Shown piece after piece: positions 9,313 through 18,095 of a DNA stretch of 34,258 nucleotides; position 1 is the first letter of the stretch, and the number at the start of each line of letters is the position of its first letter. The translations under genes and the position numbers were made by a program. Source of the DNA: Candidatus Woesearchaeota archaeon (GTDB lineage: Archaea > Nanobdellota > Nanobdellia > Woesearchaeales > GW2011-AR9); NCBI GenBank assembly GCA_018657845.1, contig JABHWJ010000006.1:1-34258 (forward strand), read 5' to 3'. A model generated the notes under the pieces. It made no database searches and was not told where the DNA came from. It worked only from the letters and a program-made list of their open reading frames with translations.

Positions 9313-9540
9313 TTAAGCTGGTGAAATTGTTAAGATGGTATCTCCCCTGATGAACACGGTTCCTAACTTCCTTTTAACTTCTCCATTCTTATGTTCTTCA
9401 GCTTCTTCTAATACCATGTTGATATGAATATCAAAAGCTTTTAATTTTCCAATATATGCAGATCCATTTTTCAAATCTACAATAACATTTTTGTTTCTTG
9501 CTGCGTTTAAAGCATCTAACGGTCTTGCTACATCTTCCAT
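9313..9540 (-). CDS. LSm / Sm-like archaeal RNA-binding protein
   Basis: 75 aa; RPLDALNAARNKNVIVDLKNGSAYIGKLKAFDIHINMVLEEA...VFIRGDTILTISP matches the Sm1/Sm2 pattern. Confidence 0.93.
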   Translation of the reverse strand: MEDVARPLDALNAARNKNVIVDLKNGSAYIGKLKAFDIHINMVLEEAEEHKNGEVKRKLGTVFIRGDTILTISPA

Positions 9541-9600
9541 TTTGTTAAACCCCCAAAATTAATTAAAAAAAACTATCACCCTTATTTAAATGTTTCTGAT

Positions 9601-9658
9601 TTTTTAAGTAATTAACTTAAAAATTCTAAACTTCGAACACTTTTGTGTTCTGCAGTTT
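9601..9658. promoter_or_regulatory. Two consecutive palindromes in the divergent intergenic region
   Basis: TTTTTAAGT-AATTA-ACTTAAAAA (9601-9623, 9-bp perfect arms) and AAACT-tc-GAACAC-TTTT-GTGTTC-tgc-AGTTT (9628-9658). Confidence 0.5.
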
Positions 9659-9770
9659 CCAAAATTTCTCAAAAATTTCAAAACTACCTAAATAAAATTA
9701 TTAGATTATCCTTCTGAATCGAAGACTTTAAATAGAAGTGCGTTTTTATTTACAGTTGAGGTGGGACCAA

Positions 9771-11189
9771 ATGAGGTGTAAATTACTTGTCTTTGTACTA
9801 GCATTATTGCTTCTTGTATCTTCAGCTCTTGCTGCAACTGTAAGCACCATTGAGCCAATTAATAACAACATTAATACTAATCAACAAGCTTCTTTTGAAT
9901 TAACAGTTACTAATACTGGAGAAGTTACTCAATCTTACAAGGTTTATTCTTTAGAACTCGGTTGGATAATCGATCCTCTTCCTAAAGATCGAACCTTTGA
10001 CTTAAATCCTGGAAGTTCTAAAACAACAACAATTAAAGTTGACCCCTTAGAATCTTTTAAACCTGGTGCTTACGCTCCTACTTTATACATAGACGAAATT
10101 ATTGGAGGGTCTTATTCCACCCAAACTAAAAGTCTTAAACTTTACATTAGCCCAGAAGGTCCTTTAGATTATCTCCCTTCCATTAAATCTACCATAGATA
10201 TGAATGAGAAAATTAATCCTCAAGATCCACTTTCTATTAAGTTGTTTTTAGAAAACAAAAATCCCCTTAATCTCAAAGATCTTAAAATAAAACTTCAAAG
10301 TGATATGATTGAATTCAACAAGGAAGTAGTCATAAATATTCCTCCTTTAGAAAAGAAAACTATTGAATTTTCTATCACTCCAAATTTTTATCAACAACCT
10401 AAAGATTATTACCTTTTCTTCATCTTTGAAAGAAATGGTGAAACTGTAAAAGTCATTGATAAAAAAATTGAAATCATAACTACCACTCCTGACTTTACTA
10501 CTGAAGTTGTTGAAGAAAAATCTTTTCTTAAAACTAGTCTTTTAGTCAACACACATAACACTGGGAATGTTAAAAACACTCAAGAAGTTAAAGTCCCCAC
10601 ATCTTTCTTCGTGGCTCTTCTTACTAGTTCAGAAGCAAAATCTATGAAAGAAGATGGGCAAAGATATTTGGTTTGGACCACAACTCTTGGCCCGGACGAA
10701 TATGTTGTTTTAAAGGGAGTAAGAAATTACCGTATTCCTTTGGGAGTTATCATTGTAATCTTAATCCTCTTGGGAGTTTATGCTTACATTCGTTCCCCAG
10801 TATCATTGTCTAAACAAGCTACTAGTAAGAAGAAAGGATCATCTCTTTCAGAATTAAAAATAACATTATTAGTAAAGAATTTATCTAAAAAACCTCTCAA
10901 GAATGTAGAGGTCATTGATCAAATTCCTGGAATTACTAATCTTGAGAAAGGTCTTTCCTTGGGGACTCTTCGCCCACAAGAAGTCAAACACACTTCTCGA
11001 GGAACTCTAGTCAAGTGGAAACTAGCCGAACTAGAACCCCACGAACATAGAGTGATTACTTATGAAATAAAATCATCTCTTAATATTTTGGGATCGCTTC
11101 AGTTACCTAGAGGTAAAGTTCTCTATGGGAAAGGAAAGAAGAAAAAAACTGCTTATTCCAACTCTTTTAAGATAAGCAGCCAAACATAG
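9771..11189 (+). CDS. Membrane-anchored protein: signal peptide, extracellular Ig-like (NEW3/CARDB-type) region, one TM, then a DUF11-like C-terminal domain
   Basis: Start revised to ATG 9771 (MRCKLLVFVLALLLLVSSALAA), preceded by GAGGTGG. TM RIPLGVIIVILILLGVYAYI; C-terminal VKNLSKKPLKNVEVIDQIPG...GTLVKWKLAELEPHEHRVITYEIKSS. Confidence 0.8.
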   Translation: MRCKLLVFVLALLLLVSSALAATVSTIEPINNNINTNQQASFELTVTNTGEVTQSYKVYSLELGWIIDPLPKDRTFDLNPGSSKTTTIKVDPLESFKPGAYAPTLYIDEIIGGSYSTQTKSLKLYISPEGPLDYLPSIKSTIDMNEKINPQDPLSIKLFLENKNPLNLKDLKIKLQSDMIEFNKEVVINIPPLEKKTIEFSITPNFYQQPKDYYLFFIFERNGETVKVIDKKIEIITTTPDFTTEVVEEKSFLKTSLLVNTHNTGNVKNTQEVKVPTSFFVALLTSSEAKSMKEDGQRYLVWTTTLGPDEYVVLKGVRNYRIPLGVIIVILILLGVYAYIRSPVSLSKQATSKKKGSSLSELKITLLVKNLSKKPLKNVEVIDQIPGITNLEKGLSLGTLRPQEVKHTSRGTLVKWKLAELEPHEHRVITYEIKSSLNILGSLQLPRGKVLYGKGKKKKTAYSNSFKISSQT

Positions 11190-11267
11190 TCACTACTATA
11201 CAAAGATTTATATAGAAGTGTTCAATATTATTTAACATCATAATCAAACTGGTGAGGGGTATTTAAA

Positions 11268-11651
11268 ATGAAAAACTTTTTATTACAATTGAGGGAAAAA
11301 ATGGTTCAACCACGAGAGGAAGAACCATTAACAGAGGAATTTGAAGAGTACGTAGAGTTAGAAAAAAAGTCTGAAGAAAAATCTAAAATTATAGTTAGAC
11401 CATTTGTCATGGAAGATTTTGAGGATATCAAAGAAGTTCTTGATGCGCTAAGAGAAGGCTCAACTATTGCTCTGGTAAACATTAAGCCTCTTAAAGATAG
11501 AGACATTGTAGAATTAAAAAGAGCAATCAACAAGCTCAGAAAGACCTGCGATGCTATCGAAGGAGACATTGCTGGATTTGGTGAAGATTACATCGTAGCA
11601 GTACCTTACTTTGCTCAGATTCATCGAACTAAACCTGAAGTTCTTGAGTAA
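11268..11651 (+). CDS. sepF: Archaeal SepF-like cell division protein
   Basis: 127 aa; N-terminal amphipathic MKNFLLQLREKM, then IIVRPFVMEDFEDIKEVLDALREGSTIALVNIKPLKDRDIVELKRAINKLRKTCDAIEGDIAGFGEDYIVAVP. Confidence 0.87.
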   Translation: MKNFLLQLREKMVQPREEEPLTEEFEEYVELEKKSEEKSKIIVRPFVMEDFEDIKEVLDALREGSTIALVNIKPLKDRDIVELKRAINKLRKTCDAIEGDIAGFGEDYIVAVPYFAQIHRTKPEVLE

Positions 11652-11750
11652 ATTTTTTCTTCTTATTTTACTTTTATTCATCCAATTTTTGACATAACTT
11701 TTCCTCTTCCGATAAATTTAAATAAAAACGATCTACCTTAACTGCAATCT

Positions 11751-11833
11751 GCTCGGATCGCATAACTCGGTATTGCGCTGGATTGCTAATCCAGTTTCCT
11801 CTGGATATCTGGGTTCAAATCCCAGTCCGAGCG
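11751..11833 (+). tRNA. tRNA-Ser (anticodon GCT), CCA not encoded
   Basis: GCTCGGA...CTGGA-TTGCTAA-TCCAG...variable arm...CTGGG-TTCAAAT-CCCAG-TCCGAGC-G followed by TTTTT. Confidence 0.93.
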
Positions 11834-11902
11834 TTTTTCCTTTACAAAGATACCACTAAACAGTAACAAAACATTTATAAACTAACTTATATTTTTGTTC
11901 TT

Positions 11903-13186
11903 ATGAGCTTGACATCATTAATTTTCGCCAGTTTTTTGGCTGCAAGTTCACCAAATAAAAGTTTGGTGGTTAAAACAAACGAGATAGTTAATTCTCCAAA
12001 AGAATCAGCCCATTTACAGGTAGCAACAACTACTCAAGAATCATTTTATTCTTCAGAAAAATCTTCTGAATTAGCAACTGAACTAGAGTCAAACCCCTCA
12101 CACGAAGAAGACCAGATAATTATCACTATCCCAAAACCAAAAACTACCAATCCTCATAATTCAAAAGTAGATCCTATAATGCCTTTAGAACTATTAATAG
12201 TCTCACAAACTGAAGGAGAAGACTTTGCTGATGACCGACCTGAATTTGCCAAAGAAGGAGAAAAAGTTATCCTTTATGCGGTTGTTAAAGCTAAAGACAA
12301 GGATGGAAAAACTGTTTTTTATACAGAAGCTCCAAAATTAAAAATTAACAACAAGAAAATATCTCCTGCCCAAATAATCTCCCCAAAAGATATTGGGAGG
12401 AGTTTAGAATGGTTCAAATTAGAGCCAGCCGGAGAAAATTATAACAATAAAAGAAATGACAAATTTAAATTAGAAAAAATAGATTATGCTCAAACCCTAT
12501 TTACTGAAGGGTGGTCAGCCCAAGCCAATTCACACCCAACAATTCTTTATGATGCTTTCAAACATCTCAAAACCGGCTTAGGAGTAATGCGTTATCAACT
12601 CACTTTTACAGATTCTCAAGGAAAAGAATTTTCCACACCAGGAATAGAATGTCGATCTAAAGGCGGACTTTGCGACAAAGTACACAAAGTTGCTTTTCGA
12701 GAAGACAATGGCAACTGGACAGATTATGCTTTTGAATTATTTAATTCCCCTTATATCTGGGGAAGTATTGGGAAACAAGTAGATCGTCAAATTGGAGTAG
12801 ATTGTGCAGATTTGGTAGTCTATGCTAAAAGACGTCATCAAGAAGAAACCTCTGGAAAAAAGAGACAACCGTACACTTGGTCTTATGGTTTAGAAAAATA
12901 TACTAATACCATTGTAGAATTTGATGGTGCAGATATCTGGGGCAACCCCTTAGCTGATGGAAAACTAGTCAAATTCAATGAAACAGTTCAAGAAGGTGAC
13001 ATTTTACTTTTCCCCCGTCACGCTGCTATCCTTTACAAAGACTCATCCATCAAAGGAGTTGAAGGAACTCTTGATGCCTATGATCTGGCTATTCACACTC
13101 TTTTTAATGAACCAGAAATAATTTCTATTGGAGACATCTCCAGTCAAGTAGGTCCACCATTAAAGATATTACGTTGGAAGAAATAA
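11903..13186 (+). CDS. Secreted protein with C-terminal NlpC/P60-like cysteine peptidase/amidase domain
   Basis: 427 aa; N-terminal hydrophobic segment; YIWGSIGKQVDRQIGVDCADLVVYAKRR ... VQEGDILLFP-RHAAILYKD gives the Cys / GD[IL]xxF / His pattern. Confidence 0.65.
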   Translation: MSLTSLIFASFLAASSPNKSLVVKTNEIVNSPKESAHLQVATTTQESFYSSEKSSELATELESNPSHEEDQIIITIPKPKTTNPHNSKVDPIMPLELLIVSQTEGEDFADDRPEFAKEGEKVILYAVVKAKDKDGKTVFYTEAPKLKINNKKISPAQIISPKDIGRSLEWFKLEPAGENYNNKRNDKFKLEKIDYAQTLFTEGWSAQANSHPTILYDAFKHLKTGLGVMRYQLTFTDSQGKEFSTPGIECRSKGGLCDKVHKVAFREDNGNWTDYAFELFNSPYIWGSIGKQVDRQIGVDCADLVVYAKRRHQEETSGKKRQPYTWSYGLEKYTNTIVEFDGADIWGNPLADGKLVKFNETVQEGDILLFPRHAAILYKDSSIKGVEGTLDAYDLAIHTLFNEPEIISIGDISSQVGPPLKILRWKK

Positions 13187-13187
13187 T

Positions 13188-15614
13188 TCACTCGTTAAAA
13201 ACGTAATCAGATTCTCCTTTATTTTGCAGTTCTTCTGCAATACTGTCATAATTAGGTCTAAAGTAGCCGATTGGATTCCAAGAATAGTAACCATTATTTG
13301 GAGAATCTCGTAAGATCCCAGGTAAGAAATCATCTGCCAAAGTGCCTCCACAAACAGTAGTAGTTCCACCAACCGCCCCCGCTGGGCATTCTCCTGAAGC
13401 CTGTACTATTGTTGTACTTCCTGCAGCACCACTCATGGCCACTAAGTGATCAGTAAAATGGTCGTGTTCTTCTAAGTAATTTTCAGTTTTAGAATCCTCT
13501 TTCTTTACTCCAACCTCAACATAAATAAAATCTCCTGGCTGAGCCCCTGCAGCTTCTAATTTTTGATCCGTTCCTAAGAATGGGTGGGGACTTAGAGAAC
13601 GAGAATTTGGTTCTTCTAAACTATTACCTATTAAATCAGTAGGTTTTTCACTAAATGGATGTTTTCCCCAAGTGCCATCTGGAAAATCTACCCATTTGAA
13701 ATACTTCTTGCCTTTACCTGCCTTTAAATTGTCTCGCATTTCGTGATTCCTTCTTTGTTCTCCAGTCGCCAACATTTGATGCATATCTACTTCCCCGTTA
13801 GTAGCTAAAAATAAGGCCGCTGCCGGAACATCATTACAAATTAGTTCATCTCCAGCTAGATTATTTTTCCCATGTAGCTCTCCCCAATCCACTGGGGCTC
13901 CAACCATTTTTTCTCCAGGAAGCACATCAGAAACCTCTTGTCCATCTTGGAGTGCTGTACCAGAAAGTAAATCTAAATAAAATCCTACGCTAGCTTTCAC
14001 CTCGTCTCCATTCTCTGGCAATCCTCCTCGCGTGGTTCCTTGATAAGCATGGGGAACTTTTAATAAATCCATTTTTCCTTCCCGATCATGGAACTCATAA
14101 CCCTCTCTTTTTCCATCGGGTTGGTCCAATTCTACAGTCATAGACACAGCATCGAATCCCCTAGCCACCCCCGTAGTTTCTATTCCTTCTCCCAATCCTT
14201 GAGTATAGGTCCCAGTTCTTACTCCTTTTTCATCATTGTACATAGCCCAATAACCATTAAACAATCCCGCATTTCCAGTAACCTGTGCCTTCAAAAAATT
14301 ATCTTGTGGAGAGACCTCTATCCCTCCACCATCTAAAACTAACCCAAACCTATCATATCTATCAGAACTACTTTTTCCTTTTCCTAATTCTCCAATAAAA
14401 AACTTATTAGCATAAAAATCTCCCAAAGTTATATCCTTTCGGGTGGCTCTTTCTTCCATCTCTCTACGGTCAAAAACAACTCTAAAACCATCTCCCTTGG
14501 CAGAGAAAGAATCTCCAAAATTAATCTGGTTATCTCCCTTGCCCGGCACCCCATAATGGACCTCAACAGTTTGTTCCTTGCCAAACACCACTCGCGCTCC
14601 ATTCAAACCCACTTCAGAATAACCTTGTCCAGTATTTCCTTTAACTTGAGTAACTTCACCATTAGAAATAGTTACCTCGGAATTAAAAATCAAATCTAAT
14701 TTAGGATCATTTGACCAAATCCCATTCCCAAATTCAAGAAATTCAGGATCGGGAATATGTTTAATAATTATGTCTGTATTTTCACTTATGGAAACCATAT
14801 TTGAAGCCAATCCAGAAACTTCCATTTTTTTTTCCGCAGGAATATAAGTAAAAGTTTGATCTACATCAAAACAAATTCCTCCAAAACATTCAGCGTCTCC
14901 AAAAACTTTGTCTTCTTGAAACTTTAATAATCCAAATTTTATTTCTTTTCCATCAACACTCCCCTGGGGGATAAAAACAAGTATATCACTTGGGGTTGTT
15001 GCTTCTCCAGATTCTTCAGATTCTCCTTCCAATGATACTGATATTTCTGGAGATTTTGCAACTTTAACATCTCCAGTAAATGTATGTTCTTTCCCCTTAG
15101 AAATAATTATAATCTCTCCCTCAGAAGTAACCTTAAATGTGTATAATTCCTTGAAGTCAACAACATTGACTTTTTGTACTTTTCCTCCTCGTTTTCCTTC
15201 AATATTTCCTTCTGGTTCTACACCTATTAAAGAGCCCCCTACCTCAATATCTACTCCCTTGGAGGCCATATACTCTCCATAAGCAGCCCCATCTACAGAA
15301 TTTAACGGCCCCTGGAAATATTGGGTAGCAATAATTGAGTTATCATCTCCTTGGTCCCCAGAATAATCATCAGAACCTAAACTCCCTATGTATTTCTGTG
15401 CATACAAATCCCATTCTGGAGTTCCTACATTTTCAGTTAAGAAAGTTCTTTGATCACCTGGAACCATCAATGAAAAGTCTACAAAATTTGGATTTTCACT
15501 AAAATCTTCTAAGGATATTGTTTCTTCAGGACAATCCGGAGGACATTCTGCAATTACTAAATTAATCATTAATAAAAACAAAAGTACCACAATTCCCAAT
15601 TTACTTCGGCTCAT
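13188..15614 (-). CDS. Large secreted protein with a second, divergent NlpC/P60-like C-terminal domain
   Basis: 808 aa; signal MSRSKLGIVVLLFLLMINLVIAE; long beta-rich region; C-terminal ELICNDVPAAALFLAT...AQPGDFIYVEVG...HFTDHLVAMSG. Confidence 0.6.
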   Translation of the reverse strand: MSRSKLGIVVLLFLLMINLVIAECPPDCPEETISLEDFSENPNFVDFSLMVPGDQRTFLTENVGTPEWDLYAQKYIGSLGSDDYSGDQGDDNSIIATQYFQGPLNSVDGAAYGEYMASKGVDIEVGGSLIGVEPEGNIEGKRGGKVQKVNVVDFKELYTFKVTSEGEIIIISKGKEHTFTGDVKVAKSPEISVSLEGESEESGEATTPSDILVFIPQGSVDGKEIKFGLLKFQEDKVFGDAECFGGICFDVDQTFTYIPAEKKMEVSGLASNMVSISENTDIIIKHIPDPEFLEFGNGIWSNDPKLDLIFNSEVTISNGEVTQVKGNTGQGYSEVGLNGARVVFGKEQTVEVHYGVPGKGDNQINFGDSFSAKGDGFRVVFDRREMEERATRKDITLGDFYANKFFIGELGKGKSSSDRYDRFGLVLDGGGIEVSPQDNFLKAQVTGNAGLFNGYWAMYNDEKGVRTGTYTQGLGEGIETTGVARGFDAVSMTVELDQPDGKREGYEFHDREGKMDLLKVPHAYQGTTRGGLPENGDEVKASVGFYLDLLSGTALQDGQEVSDVLPGEKMVGAPVDWGELHGKNNLAGDELICNDVPAAALFLATNGEVDMHQMLATGEQRRNHEMRDNLKAGKGKKYFKWVDFPDGTWGKHPFSEKPTDLIGNSLEEPNSRSLSPHPFLGTDQKLEAAGAQPGDFIYVEVGVKKEDSKTENYLEEHDHFTDHLVAMSGAAGSTTIVQASGECPAGAVGGTTTVCGGTLADDFLPGILRDSPNNGYYSWNPIGYFRPNYDSIAEELQNKGESDYVFNE

Positions 15615-16396
15615 TCTATCCCAAAAAAGTTAAAATCTCCTTCCTCCATTGCAATAATAAACTTATAACCTTTCTCCTTATCTTTGTCTTGTTCATCATA
15701 CACCACTAAAAAAGAATCTCCATTCAAAGTATTATAAAAACTCTCAAATTCAAGCCCATATTCTTCAGAATAATCTTCCATACAACTTAAACATATTCCT
15801 TCCTTATCGACACGATCTTCCATCAACATTTTTACTGCTAAAATAATATCTTTAAATTTTGAGGCAACTTCAATAGAGAACTTATCTAATTCTGTTGTTT
15901 CTTCGCCTTGTTTAATCCTAAGTGGATATTCCATTTCAACAAAGAAACTATTGAATAGAAGTTTAGAATTTATTTTTAATTCCCCTATTATTTCTATTTC
16001 ATAACCTTCTTCAGAAAAAAAATCCAAGTCGCAATTCTCTTCAAAATTATCTAAAATATATTTATTTAATTGTTCTTCAAAAACAAAATCATCTGGAATT
16101 CTCGCCAATCCATGATAAAAATAGTAAGGCACTAAGATAACATTAGAAAAATAAAATGCGCTTGGATCGGGAGTTAAATAATATCCTCCTTGTTGCCCAT
16201 TCCACGCTATTCCTTTTTCTGTTGTTGATTTCAAGCAATTTTCAAAATAAGCTTTAATTTTTCCAGTTTCAGAATCAACCTCTCCAACTTTGTCTTCGGT
16301 ACCCTTCTGCACAACAAAAAAAACTGTGGCTATAGCAGTCACTATCAAAATCCCAACAATAATAAAAATAGTCAACTGCCCTTTTTTGGAAATCAT
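15611..16396 (-). CDS. Membrane protein with a prepilin-like (class III signal peptide) N-terminus
   Basis: 261 aa; MISKKGQLTIFIIVGILIVTAIATVFFVV resembles archaeal KKGQ-type pilin leaders. ATGA overlap with 13188-15614. Confidence 0.65.
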   Translation of the reverse strand: MISKKGQLTIFIIVGILIVTAIATVFFVVQKGTEDKVGEVDSETGKIKAYFENCLKSTTEKGIAWNGQQGGYYLTPDPSAFYFSNVILVPYYFYHGLARIPDDFVFEEQLNKYILDNFEENCDLDFFSEEGYEIEIIGELKINSKLLFNSFFVEMEYPLRIKQGEETTELDKFSIEVASKFKDIILAVKMLMEDRVDKEGICLSCMEDYSEEYGLEFESFYNTLNGDSFLVVYDEQDKDKEKGYKFIIAMEEGDFNFFGIE

Positions 16397-16434
16397 CTAA
16401 TAAAAATAAAACAAATAGAATATAAAAAGCTTAC

Positions 16435-18006
16435 CTAAATTTTACTCAATAAATCAGCAACCCGATCTTTTCCAATCTCCAAAATAAATGAAGCCAACCG
16501 CGGACCTTTCTCTTTGTTTACCAACACTTGGTAAACTAACTTAAAAAAATCTTTAGGAGGAAATTCTTCATTCGTACATAATATATACATCTCTTCATGA
16601 AGTTCCACATCAGTCCATTCTTTCTCCATCAATTTTGAAGCCAATAATCCCAAAATTTTCTTTTGTTCCTTTACTAAAGTTACTTGACAATTTTCCTGAA
16701 CCTTAAACTTAAATTCTTCTGGAGCATATTTCTCAATCCAGTTTCTTGCACATTCTGCCCTAACTCTTAATCTATCTTTATCAAATTTATCCTTTAATTC
16801 TTTTTCATAATAACCAATCGTCTTCTCTACATCCAATTCATTTACTTGTAAAACATTAGTTAGATGCCTAAATGATGGTTGATAAGGAATTTTCTTAGGC
16901 ACTTTGTCAATACAACTTAATTCATAGATTCTTGATTGTTTGGCCTTATTTTTTTCAGAAAATTCTCCAACATCAAAATAAATTCTTTCACACTTATCAA
17001 AGTCTTCATATAGCTTAATTATATCTACTTCAAAAGTTATTGAAAATTCTGCATTGGGTCTAGATGAAGCAAATAACCATCTAATCATTTCTGGTTCATA
17101 AACTTCTAACATCTCCTTCAACGTTACTACAACTCCTGCCGAAGATGCAAACTGGCCTCTTCCTCTAATCCCAATCCATTCATAAGCAAAACCAAATGGG
17201 GGTTCAGTTCCATAAACTTCTTTCTGAATCATTCTACTTGTAGTTACACTTCCTCCAGAAGCAAAATGATCCTTTCCTGCACTTTCAAAATCTTCATTAT
17301 AATAATGCCATCGGGCTGGCCAATCTATTCTCCACTTTAATTTAACAACTCCTTTAACTTTATTGAAATCAATCTTCTCTTCACTACCACATTCACATTT
17401 ATATTCAATTTCATAACCGCCCACATACCCCAAACTATCCACAGTATCCTTTCCACACTTCGGACAGAAGATTGCAATTGGTAGCCATTCTTTAGGCAAA
17501 TCTTCTTTTCTAAATTTATTCAAGATTTCTTTTATCTTTTCAGTATTTTCTAAAGCAATTTTAATCACATCATTATAAACTCCTTTCTTATACAATTCAT
17601 GTTGGTAAAGAAATTCTGGATTAATCCCCACTTTAGGCACTTCTTCCTCCATCTCTTTTTCATTATGAAGCGCATAACTATCATGGCAACCAAAAGGATC
17701 GGGAACATCACTAATCGCTTTTCTTAAATTCTCTTTTAACATCTCTTGTTTTGGCATGTTCTTAGGAACTTTTCTTAACACATCAAAATCATCCCATGAA
17801 TAAAAGAAACGGACTTTCTTACCTTTACTTTCTAAAGCTCTTTTAATTATCTCTTGAGTTATTACTTCTCTAAAATTTCCCATGTGAATAGTTCCGCTTG
17901 GAGTTATTCCTGCAGCTATTACATATTCCTTTTTATCTCCTTTAGACCTAATTATCTGTTCAGCATATTTATCTGCCCAATGATAAATTTCTTTTTCTTT
18001 TGCCAT
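16435..18006 (-). CDS. lysS: Class I lysyl-tRNA synthetase
   Basis: 523 aa; HIGH-like HMGN (AAGITPSGTIHMGNFREV), GGSVTTSRMIQKEVYG, RGRGQFASSAGVVVTLKEML. Confidence 0.95.
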   Translation of the reverse strand: MAKEKEIYHWADKYAEQIIRSKGDKKEYVIAAGITPSGTIHMGNFREVITQEIIKRALESKGKKVRFFYSWDDFDVLRKVPKNMPKQEMLKENLRKAISDVPDPFGCHDSYALHNEKEMEEEVPKVGINPEFLYQHELYKKGVYNDVIKIALENTEKIKEILNKFRKEDLPKEWLPIAIFCPKCGKDTVDSLGYVGGYEIEYKCECGSEEKIDFNKVKGVVKLKWRIDWPARWHYYNEDFESAGKDHFASGGSVTTSRMIQKEVYGTEPPFGFAYEWIGIRGRGQFASSAGVVVTLKEMLEVYEPEMIRWLFASSRPNAEFSITFEVDIIKLYEDFDKCERIYFDVGEFSEKNKAKQSRIYELSCIDKVPKKIPYQPSFRHLTNVLQVNELDVEKTIGYYEKELKDKFDKDRLRVRAECARNWIEKYAPEEFKFKVQENCQVTLVKEQKKILGLLASKLMEKEWTDVELHEEMYILCTNEEFPPKDFFKLVYQVLVNKEKGPRLASFILEIGKDRVADLLSKI

Positions 18007-18095
18007 AACTTTTCTTCAAACTCACCAATTATATAAATATTTCTTTAAAGGATATTAAAAACATTTATAAAACAAAAAACAATTACACTTAAAGT

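Noticed and set aside
9738-9770. GTG start for the 483-aa ORF
   Set aside because: ATG at 9771 follows an SD-like GAGGTGG and begins a clean signal peptide.
13169-13372. 67-aa minus-strand ORF
   Set aside because: Overlaps the 808-aa gene in another frame; no supporting motif or promoter.
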